64,000 nt of DNA from JAVBKU01 sp031553875 (GCA_031553875.1 JAVBKU010000004.1:186001-250000), one strand, 5' to 3'. Positions 27,145 through 34,102 are shown, counted from the stretch's first letter. The notes: generated by a model from the letters alone, not told the origin. Made by a program: numbers and translations.

Positions 27145-27445
27145 TCTTGGTGGGTCTTGCTTGATGAGTTACAACAGGCACATTGCCAAGCGCATGTGGT
27201 TTGTATGCGATACCAGACTAAAGCTTACACCGCGAAGTTACGCATAAAAGATTATTTGCGGAATCTGCAGCGGGAAAGTTTTTCGATTGAGACAATTTAT
27301 TAACATGAATATTTATTACCCTTTTAATTAATGTAAAGCTAAAGTTGGCCCGTTTCCTTATTAAGCAAGCATATTCAAAGGAGAACCAGTAAGTAGGAGG
27401 GTTTTCCGTCAAATTATATATTCCCAATCTCTGCGCGCTGAATTA
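27145..27445. other. Intergenic region between znuA and the left dif-like site
   Basis: About 300 AT-rich bases. I see no gene, promoter consensus or strong hairpin. The 69-codon open frame on the minus strand at 27218-27427 has no recognisable features and no leader, so it is probably chance. Confidence 0.5.
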
Positions 27446-27473
27446 ATTTAACATAATACCAATTATGAGTCAT
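27446..27473 (+). other. Left dif-like Xer recombination site of the provirus
   Basis: The site reads ATTTAACATAA - TACCAA - TTATGAGTCAT. The left 11 bases are identical to the XerD arm of the Escherichia coli dif site written in the same orientation (ATTTAACATAA), the spacer is 6 bases, and the right arm begins TTATG as the E. coli XerC arm does. Eighteen bases (27450-27467) recur with one mismatch at the other end of the provirus. One arm is taken to be host-derived and one phage-derived. Confidence 0.82.
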
Positions 27474-27547
27474 TCATAAAATGGTTTCATTTTGTAAGTC
27501 GGAAAAGCTTAAATACGTCAAAGAACTGACGCAATATAAGAATAATA

Positions 27548-28495
27548 TTACACTTTGCCAACAAGTTTAGCGCGTCTTTTTGATTTTTTCGCATAATATA
27601 GATGATAACGTTCATCACGAGTCATTAAATCTTTTACCTGTTCTTTGGGCGGAGGACATTCAAAGTCTTTGCCGTAGATGCGGTTTCTGAGGTAGCGGCC
27701 GAGCGAGGTTTTGCCCCCAGCCTCGAGCGGCCCATACAAGGCGCGCTGTGGGTCGGCGTGATGCCAAGACCGAACGGCAGGGTCATCTGCGTAGCAAGCT
27801 CCAATACCTGGCTGTTTTGACATAAATGTAAAAGTTCGCTGGTAGTCTCGGGGAGTGAATCCTTTGTCGGTATGATACCGGCAACAGTACATAATTTGTT
27901 CGTCATTGAGCTGTGAGATTGTGATGTTTTCGGCTTTGTTCCAGACATCCAGTATAACGGAGTAAGCGTCATGGTCGACAGGCCAACCAAAGAGGATTAT
28001 ATGATAATGAGGTCGGAATGTTTTAGGGCCATACTCAGAGATACCGAAGTAGCGTATTCGATGAGGAGCGATTTTCTTGCGGAGTTTACGCATGAAGATG
28101 GAGATTTCGCTTTTATCTACCATGGGATTACCATTACCATCCCAGAGAAGAGATTTATCATCGTAAGTGAGAGTAACGAATAGATTAGATAGATGCAATT
28201 TAGCCTCTTGTTTAATGCGGAAGAACCATTGATTGCGATTGCGGCGGAGACAGTCCTCACAGTGGCCACAGGGGACATAGCGTTCACCTTTAGGGAAACG
28301 AGCAGAGACATCCACTTTAACAGCAAAGGGAAAGAGGCAAGTTGTAGCGTCTATTTGGTCGTTCGGTAAGGGAGAAATTAAACGGGGCTCCGATAAGGAA
28401 GCCCCGTCATAGTCTACGAGAGAGTCGGATAGTTTTTTACCCGGCCAGGTTAGTTCCTCCACGTGTAACCTTGAGTTTGTGGATTTTTTTGCCAC
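27548..28495 (-). CDS. Microvirus replication initiator (VP4, HUH endonuclease)
   Basis: A 315-residue protein with the microvirus Rep layout. The N-terminal Cys motif is CGHCEDC (residues 76-82), followed by RRNRNQWFFR. The first Rep motif is FVTLTYDD (106-113) and the metal-binding HUH motif is RPHYHIILFGW (161-171, His163 and His165). The candidate catalytic tyrosines Y203 and Y207 sit in MYCCRYHTDKG with a nearby Lys, spaced like the paired tyrosines of the phiX174 A protein. MSKQPGIGACY is also typical. It nicks the origin to start rolling-circle replication. It overlaps the preceding small basic gene by 59 bases in another frame. Confidence 0.95.
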   Translation of the reverse strand: MAKKSTNSRLHVEELTWPGKKLSDSLVDYDGASLSEPRLISPLPNDQIDATTCLFPFAVKVDVSARFPKGERYVPCGHCEDCLRRNRNQWFFRIKQEAKLHLSNLFVTLTYDDKSLLWDGNGNPMVDKSEISIFMRKLRKKIAPHRIRYFGISEYGPKTFRPHYHIILFGWPVDHDAYSVILDVWNKAENITISQLNDEQIMYCCRYHTDKGFTPRDYQRTFTFMSKQPGIGACYADDPAVRSWHHADPQRALYGPLEAGGKTSLGRYLRNRIYGKDFECPPPKEQVKDLMTRDERYHLYYAKKSKRRAKLVGKV

Positions 28496-28520
28496 GGGGG
28501 CGAGATTTTCCTCTTGCCAT
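28437..28520 (-). CDS. Small basic DNA-binding peptide (VP8/J-like)
   Basis: A 27-residue peptide beginning MARGKSRPRGKKIHKLKV, with about ten Lys/Arg residues and no acidic ones. It resembles the J/VP8 peptides that bind packaged ssDNA in microviruses. Its start lies 16 bases after the pilot-protein stop, and its 3' part overlaps the start of the replication gene in another frame. Length, charge and position support it; homology cannot be shown from so short a peptide. Confidence 0.72.
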   Translation of the reverse strand: MARGKSRPRGKKIHKLKVTRGGTNLAG

Positions 28521-28536
28521 AGTTTTAGTTTTTAAG

Positions 28537-29535
28537 TTAATATTTAGGACGCTTATAGTCTTCAATAGCATCATATCTGCCATCATAGCCAGGAATAATG
28601 TCACCAAGAATACCACCGGCACTACGTATGAAAGTACCAATAGTTTTCCAAAGACTACCAGTCTGATCAACAGCAACACCTCGTTGTTTAAGAACATCAT
28701 CGAATGATTGACGTTTTTTATCAAAATCCAACTGAGCACGACGAGTTTCAGCGTCATACTGACGAGTACGAACATCAGCATTAGTCGCAGAAAGTTCACC
28801 ACGACGGATACCAGTATTGTTAATAGAATTTTGAAGATTTAAGAAAGAAAGCAAGGAGTCATTATACATCTTACGAACACGAGCATCCGACTCAATTAAA
28901 TATTGAGCTTTAGTGCCAAGTTCAGCTGTATTAAGAGCAATTTCAGAACCTATTCGCTCAATGTCCTTTTTAACCCTATCCATATCAACCTGACGAGTTT
29001 GTACATCGTAAGGAAGAAGAGTCCTAAGGCGATCGGAAGAAGTATCAGATAAACCAGCTTCAGCATTGTTTTTATTTGCTTGAGACCTAATTAGATTTCG
29101 TTGTTCATCAAGTAGCAAATTTTGTGCAAATTGTTGAAATCCGAAGTCCATATTATAACGAGCGGCAGGAGTATTACCACTTTGAGAGGAACGAGTATTG
29201 GTTTCACGGAGTGCATCAGCTTGACCAGAAGAGGCCGCAACACCTTCACCATAAACAAGATTGGGGTTTAGACCAGCGTCGCGATATCGGCCCATTTGAG
29301 CTTCGGGAGAGTTATACTCATTTTGTGTATTCCAGTCAGATAATGCCCACTGGCGTTGTAAATCGCGGTCAGCGACAGCGTCAGCACGTTGAAGAGCATA
29401 CATCCTACGATTTTCGATAGCAGCTTGTCTGACAGCTCTTTTATTGCCGGCAGAAGTGAACATCGAGCCACCAGCAGAAGCGACAGTAGAAGCAGCAGCA
29501 GAGATACCTGCGATAGCAGCAGCACTTAAAGGCAT
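28537..29535 (-). CDS. Microvirus DNA pilot protein (VP2/H-like)
   Basis: A 332-residue protein. The Ala/Gly/Ser-rich hydrophobic N terminus (PLSAAAIAGISAAASTVASA) suits membrane penetration. The diagnostic microvirus block WALSDWNTQNEYNSPEAQMG followed by RYRDAGLNPNLVYGEG is near residues 63-99. The C-terminal half is rich in Arg, Gln, Asp and Asn and predicted largely helical, consistent with the tube-forming H protein. It follows a cluster of stem-loops and precedes the small basic gene. Confidence 0.92.
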   Translation of the reverse strand: MPLSAAAIAGISAAASTVASAGGSMFTSAGNKRAVRQAAIENRRMYALQRADAVADRDLQRQWALSDWNTQNEYNSPEAQMGRYRDAGLNPNLVYGEGVAASSGQADALRETNTRSSQSGNTPAARYNMDFGFQQFAQNLLLDEQRNLIRSQANKNNAEAGLSDTSSDRLRTLLPYDVQTRQVDMDRVKKDIERIGSEIALNTAELGTKAQYLIESDARVRKMYNDSLLSFLNLQNSINNTGIRRGELSATNADVRTRQYDAETRRAQLDFDKKRQSFDDVLKQRGVAVDQTGSLWKTIGTFIRSAGGILGDIIPGYDGRYDAIEDYKRPKY

Positions 29536-29558
29536 ATTTTTATTTTTTTAGAGTTAGA

Positions 29559-29685
29559 AATCGGTCGGGACCGATTAGCACTGTATTATCAAGTAATATA
29601 CAGTGCGGGAATAACGGAGTTATTTACAGCCCTACCCTCTTTGAGCACCGTGGGAGGGCTCCAGAGGGTGGGCTATAATAACTCC
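29559..29685 (-). other. Cluster of three stem-loops before the pilot-protein gene
   Basis: Three inverted repeats stand in series. AATCGGTC / GACCGATT is at 29559-29576. GCACTGTAT / ATACAGTGC is at 29578-29606. A 70-base hairpin spans 29616-29685: outer stem GGAGTTATT / AATAACTCC, inner stem AGCCCtACCCTCT / AGAGGGTGGGCT with one bulge, then GAGC / GCTC. Microviruses carry terminator stem-loops between genes, and a role in DNA replication is also possible. In the RNA sense the cluster lies between the small hydrophobic gene and the pilot gene. Confidence 0.8.
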
Positions 29686-29698
29686 TTAACCCAAGGGG

Positions 29699-29782
29699 TT
29701 AGAGAGCGGCGCCACCGAAGGCGCCAAGGATAGCTGAAGCAACAGCAATGAGAAGCTTCAGAATCCAAGAAGTGGTTTTCAT
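29699..29782 (-). CDS. Small hydrophobic peptide, smalltalk-like
   Basis: A 27-residue peptide starting MKTTSWILKLLIAVASAILG and ending in a Gly/Ala-rich tail. A short polar N terminus with one Lys and Trp is followed by one hydrophobic helix. It resembles the short Bacteroidetes peptides annotated as smalltalk protein (about 30 residues, MKK-type start with a Trp and one helix); this is from memory. It has an ATG and stands alone between two hairpin regions. Its job in the phage is unknown, and a lysis or membrane role is a guess. Confidence 0.55.
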   Translation of the reverse strand: MKTTSWILKLLIAVASAILGAFGGAAL

Positions 29783-29872
29783 AGTTTTTAATGTTTTTAA
29801 GTTAATAATTATGAGGTAGTTAAGGCGAATACTTATAGTAATAGTTAGAGTTACACCGCGCACATACACGAG

Positions 29873-29907
29873 ACGCGCACGCGCACGCAGTAATACACTA
29901 TGTATTA
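29873..29907 (-). other. Alternating purine-pyrimidine tract and hairpin 3' of the scaffold gene
   Basis: 17 bases of alternating purine and pyrimidine (ACGCGCACGCGCACGCA, 29873-29889) lie next to an inverted repeat TAATACA-CTA-TGTATTA (29891-29907). Both lie in the about 130-base non-coding stretch between the scaffold gene and the small hydrophobic gene. The function is unknown. Confidence 0.5.
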
Positions 29908-29912
29908 GATAG

Positions 29913-30284
29913 TTAAGCCTTAACAGCCTCAGTAGGAGTCGAAACTGCCGGAGGAGTTTCAACAGGAGGAGTTTTTTCTGTTTTTTGAGAAGCAAGCAGG
30001 GCCTTACGTTGGGCCTGCATAGACTTGAGACGCTCGGTAGCATCGGCCGCAATAGCGGCCATTTCTTCGATAGGAACATCGAGCCGAGCGAGAGGGTCGA
30101 CCCCAAATTTGGGGTCAATATAGACAGGATTACGACCAACAGGAGGAGGTGCGCCCGCAATCATGCGGCGCACAACATCACGGGGACGGAAGCCCTGACC
30201 GGGGACACAGCGAGAGTCAGAGAAAGAGCGCCTTTTAGGCGCATCGGAAGCACAATGATAGTGCATATCAGTCCTTTTTTTCAT
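29913..30284 (-). CDS. Putative microvirus internal scaffolding protein (VP3-like)
   Basis: A 123-residue protein starting at ATG 30284 (MKKRTDMHYHCASDAPKRRS), 11 bases after the capsid stop. A longer open frame overlaps the capsid gene and is less likely. The Arg-rich N-terminal half contains VPGQGFRPRDVVRRMIAGAP and a segment YIDPKFGVDPLARLDVPIEE. A helical part with AADATERLKSMQAQRKALLA follows, and the C terminus is a Pro/Thr/Val-rich tail. Size, composition and position next to the capsid suit a scaffold, but I cannot show sequence identity with known VP3 proteins. Confidence 0.6.
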   Translation of the reverse strand: MKKRTDMHYHCASDAPKRRSFSDSRCVPGQGFRPRDVVRRMIAGAPPPVGRNPVYIDPKFGVDPLARLDVPIEEMAAIAADATERLKSMQAQRKALLASQKTEKTPPVETPPAVSTPTEAVKA

Positions 30285-30295
30285 GAGATTGATTT

Positions 30296-31888
30296 TTAAA
30301 GGGTTGGAGTACCGAACAACGGCAACGGACGAACGACGTTCACAGAGTGGTAGAGCTGACACCACAGATGGTGGACGGTGGGGTCTGTAACATTGAAGAT
30401 ACGAGAGGTTTCTTCGGGGTCACAGTCCACGAACTCGGGCGATAGTGTGGGTTGTTCATCGAAATAGCGGTCCAGATGCCAATCGCGCATAGAAGAACGG
30501 AAGTTACCAGCACAGCGGGAGTTCACGGCCCTGTACTCAGCATATTGCGGCTGATAGCCGAAAGAGCCAAGATGGTCAGTAGCTCCAGCAACAGCGTAGA
30601 CCTCGGCATTGTAAACGGGGCGTTCGCCGAGGTGAGCGAGTTTGGGATGGAGATAATCGAAGCGATCATCCTTAAACCAATGACGCTCTATACCCTGCAT
30701 ATATCCGGTAACGGGAGCGAACGAAAGCATGCCCATTATGTAGCCGAATTCAGTAGCGGTGTACGTACCTTGATTTTGGTCACCTACGACCATAGCATGG
30801 CCGGCGAAGTCACCAAGCTGACGCTCTTCTGTCTGAGCTGTAGAGACAACCTCTCCTACTACTATAGGAGTACGGCCACCGCCGATGTATTCAGGACGCT
30901 GTACGCGAGAGTCCGGAGAACGAACGCCGAATTCGCCGAGAATAGCCTCATAGTAACGAGCACCAGTGCGGGCGTAGAGTTCGAAGAGTTCCTGCATGCG
31001 GATAGCCTGACGGAAGTCGTTAACGGTTGCACCAGTAGCTTCTTCGAGGTTAGCACGGAGCCCAGAAGGGTCACCTGCATTGGCAATAACGTCTTCAGGC
31101 TCATCATCTGCAAGATACCATTTTTTATCACCAGCAGGACCAGTCATATGAATAGTAGCAGGACCGTAAGAAACTTCTCCAGTACCAGCACTTAAGAGAG
31201 AAAATTTACCAAATACAGGAGCTTCGCCAAGTAGAGGAATAGTCACAGCATCACCACGCTGAGTCCAGGGAAGAGCAGAAGTGAAAAGGTCACGCTCCCA
31301 GTCCTTGTTACGGAGGGCATTAAGTTGAGAAGAGAATTCAGCGAAGTCTACAGGGCCACCCTTACGGGAGATTTTGTAAGGGTCTTTGATATTCTGGTTA
31401 CGGTACCACTCGTTGCAGATGAGCTGATAAGCACGGAAAGGCATCATATTGATATTGATACCAGTAGCAGGATTGGGAGGAATACCAAGATAGTCACCGA
31501 GAGAGCCCTCTGTAATAGCAGCAGCGATTTCAGGAGTGATTGTCATGTTAGGAAGAATAGCAGTTATACCATCTTCGTCTTTGCCATCACCTTTTTCGCC
31601 ACCAGTCCAGAATGTTTCCCAACGGTCGAACACGAGACGGTAAGGAATAAAGAAATAATGAATAGTAGCAGACATACGATGCATGACAGGAAATGTCATA
31701 GGAGCGAGACGGGCGAAGAGTTCAGTACGGAGGTGGAAAGTATCTCCGGGGACTACCTCTGTGAGGAGGCAGGGAACGATACGGCCGAAGTCTGTAGTTA
31801 ACTTGACTTCGTGAGAGAGGTCAAAGCGATTTTTATTAGGACTATCGATTTCGACCTGATTATAAAAAGCAACATTTTGGTTAGACAT
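30296..31888 (-). CDS. Microvirus major capsid protein (VP1/F-like)
   Basis: A 530-residue protein. The N-terminal hallmark is FDLSHEVKLTTDFGRIVPCL, then EVVPGDTFHLRTELFARLAP and HYFFIPYRLVFDRWETFWTG near residues 75-97. The C terminus has HHLWCQLYHSVNVVRPLPLF with a final FGTPTL. These are conserved microvirus capsid blocks of the jelly-roll F protein; the RLAPMTFPVMHR stretch is closest in my memory to Pichovirinae-like capsids. Length is normal and the frame is intact. The preceding 75-codon gene ends 3 bases before its start. Confidence 0.96.
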   Translation of the reverse strand: MSNQNVAFYNQVEIDSPNKNRFDLSHEVKLTTDFGRIVPCLLTEVVPGDTFHLRTELFARLAPMTFPVMHRMSATIHYFFIPYRLVFDRWETFWTGGEKGDGKDEDGITAILPNMTITPEIAAAITEGSLGDYLGIPPNPATGININMMPFRAYQLICNEWYRNQNIKDPYKISRKGGPVDFAEFSSQLNALRNKDWERDLFTSALPWTQRGDAVTIPLLGEAPVFGKFSLLSAGTGEVSYGPATIHMTGPAGDKKWYLADDEPEDVIANAGDPSGLRANLEEATGATVNDFRQAIRMQELFELYARTGARYYEAILGEFGVRSPDSRVQRPEYIGGGRTPIVVGEVVSTAQTEERQLGDFAGHAMVVGDQNQGTYTATEFGYIMGMLSFAPVTGYMQGIERHWFKDDRFDYLHPKLAHLGERPVYNAEVYAVAGATDHLGSFGYQPQYAEYRAVNSRCAGNFRSSMRDWHLDRYFDEQPTLSPEFVDCDPEETSRIFNVTDPTVHHLWCQLYHSVNVVRPLPLFGTPTL

Positions 31889-31890
31889 AG

Positions 31891-32118
31891 TTACGATTTG
31901 TTAGTTTCCATTTGTAAAACAGTTTCTTCGCTTATGAGACAACCAATGTCGATACGAGTATCTAAGACAGTATATTTTGCAACAACAGCGAAGCGGTTAA
32001 GGAGTTCGAGAGCGTCGCCAGGAGTGGATGCGGCGACACTTACATGGATTTGTCCGATGGGGTTGCCAACGAAAATAGTCCCCAAGTAAAGCCTTGGGGA
32101 CTCATCTTTTTGAGTCAT
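31891..32118 (-). CDS. Small unassigned microvirus protein upstream of capsid
   Basis: A 75-residue protein starting MTQKDESPRLYLGTIFVGNP. It has a beta-rich first half with GQIHVSVAASTPGDALELL and a mixed C terminus. It has an ATG start and ends 3 bases before the capsid ATG, so it is in the same transcript. It takes the first position after the right dif-like site. I do not recognise it; a VP5-like non-structural role is only suggested by size. Confidence 0.7.
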   Translation of the reverse strand: MTQKDESPRLYLGTIFVGNPIGQIHVSVAASTPGDALELLNRFAVVAKYTVLDTRIDIGCLISEETVLQMETNKS

Positions 32119-32148
32119 ATTTTTAAGATTTTAAGTTACAGATGTAAT

Positions 32149-32176
32149 TTTCAACATACTACCAATTATGCGTTAA
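32149..32176 (+). other. Right dif-like Xer recombination site of the provirus
   Basis: The site reads TTTCAACATAC - TACCAA - TTATGCGTTAA, with the same 6-base spacer as the left site and the shared core TACCAATTATG. Its right arm begins TTATGCG, matching the E. coli XerC arm (TTATGCGCACC) over the first seven bases, better than the left site does. Eighteen bases (32153-32170) repeat 27450-27467 with one mismatch. Confidence 0.82.
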
Positions 32177-32279
32177 AACTCATTAGGCAAATAAGGCGTC
32201 CTTCGTGGCTTATTTTTCAGATCATTAGGTAGCGTATCGAAGTTTTTCCTTACATTCGCGCAACCTCTAAATAATCCGT

Positions 32280-32732
32280 ATGAAAAAACTTTCACTCTTT
32301 ACTATTTTAGCTTTATGCTTCTGCTCCTGCGGAAAATTGTTCGATGACAATTATATTTTTGTAAGTAGCGGCGATTGGCATATAATATCTTTTTACACGC
32401 CCGTTATGGGTGGAGCTATCCCGTCGGGAATGCAAACTACTCTGCACAGAATGAACGGAAGTGTTATACAACCCGTAGCCCTGCCGCCCGACGGTAGAAT
32501 TATTTGGCGGGTGCCCGGAGGCGTCGATCAGGTTGTGTGGAGGACGCAGGCTATTATTTCCGGGTATACTTATACTAATGAAATGTCGTTATTCAGGAGC
32601 CTTAAAAAAGACTATGACACTCACATGATCGATTTCACGTATACAGGTCTAAATGTCTTTGCTCCGATAATATCAATTGGAGAGTACAAACCCGATACCG
32701 ATGAGTTCACCTACAGAACTCCACTGAAATAG
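32280..32732 (+). CDS. Putative lipoprotein, function unknown
   Basis: A 150-residue protein. The signal region MKKLSLFTILALCFCSCGKL has a lipobox-like LCFCSC, so it is probably lipid-anchored. The rest is beta-rich with many aromatic residues, for example SSGDWHIISFYTPVMGGAIP and IISIGEYKPDTDEFTYRTPL. No family is recognised. It lies about 100 bases outside the right dif-like site, so it is taken as a host gene. Confidence 0.7.
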   Translation: MKKLSLFTILALCFCSCGKLFDDNYIFVSSGDWHIISFYTPVMGGAIPSGMQTTLHRMNGSVIQPVALPPDGRIIWRVPGGVDQVVWRTQAIISGYTYTNEMSLFRSLKKDYDTHMIDFTYTGLNVFAPIISIGEYKPDTDEFTYRTPLK

Positions 32733-32748
32733 TTAGATTATCTTCAAC

Positions 32749-32789
32749 AATAACAAAGAGAGAGGCTTTAGGTCTCTCTCTTTGTTATT
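32749..32789 (+). terminator. Rho-independent terminator between the lipoprotein and XRE genes
   Basis: A perfect 16-bp stem AATAACAAAGAGAGAG / CTCTCTCTTTGTTATT with loop GCTTTAGGT. It can serve both convergent genes. Confidence 0.85.
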
Positions 32790-32835
32790 ATATACTTATG
32801 CTAAGAAATCTATGTGAGCTACCTCCTTTGTGAAC

Positions 32836-33456
32836 TTAAGGCTCGGATGGTGAGTAATATGAGAAGGTCTGGTCAGAGTAAAATATCACTATCTTATCTA
32901 TATTTTTCCCTTGAGGTTGCGTTGCGGTATTGTTTGAAGATTTATTCGCTACTGTCGTACTGGCTTCCGGTTCCCCCATAGCCTGCGAAGGGGATATTGT
33001 TTTCGCAGATGGTGAAACGGCACGGTCAGTCTGGATTTCGTCTTTCTGATTGAATAGTGAGTCGGACTTATCTGCAAATTTTTCTTGCCCGGAACTGGCG
33101 TCAAACCTTTGCGGGGCTTGACTTTCGGTCGTATTCGCATTCTTCGACAACTCGCCGAGGTTTAAATTGCCCGTGCCTGTGGCTTCATTCGGTTCGTTTA
33201 ACGAATTCTCAGAGGGTTTAGATAAGGCTGACACACCAACATTGTCAGTACGATACATTTCCCCTTCGCCAAGAATAAGCCAATCCGGATTGAGCGCAGG
33301 AAACCGGGATAGCATCTTAGCTATAAAATCATAATTGGGTTTATTTCTCCCGGACAATATGTGTGACACTCCAGGAGCTCCCACATCCATGAGCTCGGCA
33401 AACTTTGCCGGCCTGAGCCCCTCTGTGCGAATGAATTCCTGTAAACGCTCTTTCAT
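32836..33456 (-). CDS. XRE-family helix-turn-helix protein with disordered linker
   Basis: A 206-residue protein. The start is placed at the ATG giving MKERLQEFIRTEGLRPAKFA; the frame is open 20 codons further upstream. Residues 1-65 are an XRE/Cro-type HTH (VGAPGVSHILSGRNKPNYDF, FPALNPDWLILGEGEMY). A long low-complexity linker rich in Ser, Asn, Thr, Gln and Glu follows. A short conserved C-terminal motif, KIVIFYSDQTFSYYSPSEP, ends the protein. Such proteins are common Bacteroidetes regulators. It lies about 660 bases from the provirus end, but a link to phage control is unproven. Confidence 0.82.
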   Translation of the reverse strand: MKERLQEFIRTEGLRPAKFAELMDVGAPGVSHILSGRNKPNYDFIAKMLSRFPALNPDWLILGEGEMYRTDNVGVSALSKPSENSLNEPNEATGTGNLNLGELSKNANTTESQAPQRFDASSGQEKFADKSDSLFNQKDEIQTDRAVSPSAKTISPSQAMGEPEASTTVANKSSNNTATQPQGKNIDKIVIFYSDQTFSYYSPSEP

Positions 33457-33800
33457 ATCATATTTTTTACAAATATAAATATCCGCCTGATGAATTACAA
33501 ATATAAATTCATTCAATAAATAGGTTTATTGACTCCCAAAAGAGCGATAATCTTCTGCAAATGAATTATAACTATATATAAATAACATAACACGCTGATT
33601 TATAAACACTACATCATGTAGAATATGATTAAGCAACCGTGTATATGCTGGCTTTAAATACCTGGCATTTGATCAGCTAATATTTAGTAGATATAACATG
33701 CGGTAAATAACTGATTATCAATAGAATTATACTGAGGTATTTAATTATTGAACAGGGGTTATTCTGCGTTCGTTCTTGCTTATTTACGAAGAAGTAACTC

Positions 33801-33818
33801 TATTTACAATTGTAAATA
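33801..33818. promoter_or_regulatory. Palindrome TATTTACA-AT-TGTAAATA
   Basis: A perfect 18-base palindrome. The centre TACAnnTGTA is the operator core of BlaI/MecI/CopY-type repressors. Similar copies lie at 33899, 38977 and 39023. No regulator of that type was seen nearby. Confidence 0.6.
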
Positions 33819-33898
33819 ATACCAGCTCTGGCATCATGTCGAAGCATTGGCAATGCATCAAATCCATAGTGATACAGCCACAGGGGGATCGCCTTGAA

Positions 33899-33920
33899 TG
33901 TATTTACATTTGTAAATACA
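33899..33920. promoter_or_regulatory. Palindrome TGTATTTACA-TT-TGTAAATACA
   Basis: 10-base perfect arms with a two-base centre. The same TACAnnTGTA core as at 33801, about 100 bases further on. Confidence 0.6.
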
Positions 33921-33983
33921 AGGAGGGCTCCCTGTATTTTACCAAATACCACCCTACCCTCTTTACCCAATCAATATCCACAC

Positions 33984-34018
33984 AATAAAAAACTTCGAGC
34001 CGGCCACCGACTCGAAGT
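33984..34018 (-). terminator. Terminator after the HIT gene
   Basis: An 8-bp stem ACTTCGAG / CTCGAAGT with an 11-base loop. On the minus strand it is followed by TTTTTTATT. Confidence 0.75.
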
Positions 34019-34102
34019 GCACATCAATAAATAAGTATGATAACCTCTCCTGACTTGGTTGGAAGTGAGGCTAGAGGCGGTGCAGGCGTGTGTATCCAGA
34101 GC

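Larger units (their letters stand above)
27446..32176 (-). mobile_element. Integrated microvirus (ssDNA phage) provirus, about 4.7 kb
   Basis: A compact block of minus-strand genes encodes the Microviridae core set: major capsid protein, DNA pilot protein, HUH replication initiator, a putative scaffold and a basic J/VP8-like peptide. It lies between two dif-like repeats 4703 bases apart (core to core), in the 4.4-6.5 kb range of microvirus genomes. There is no integrase, as expected for phages that use host XerC/XerD. All core frames are open and of normal length. Base composition looks more AT-rich than the flanks. The capsid sequence reminds me more of Pichovirinae-like microviruses than of Bullavirinae, but this was not tested. 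Confidence 0.93.
33457..34102. other. Intergenic region with paired palindromes, no clear gene
   Basis: About 650 AT-rich bases between the XRE and HIT genes. It holds two related palindromes, 33801-33818 and 33899-33920, starting about 100 bases apart, and a terminator at 33984-34018. A 50-codon frame (33836-33988) runs across the second palindrome and is probably chance. A half-site TTATTTAC is also present at 33779-33786. Confidence 0.6.

Noticed and set aside
27218..27427. 69-codon minus-strand frame between znuA and the provirus
   Set aside because: No leader, no family, AT-rich intergenic composition.
32280..32732. The 150-residue lipoprotein as a phage cargo gene
   Set aside because: It lies outside the right dif-like site and on the opposite strand, so it is more likely a host gene.
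33836..33988. 50-codon plus-strand frame between the XRE and HIT genes
   Set aside because: It crosses a perfect palindrome and has no recognisable features, so regulatory DNA is the better reading.
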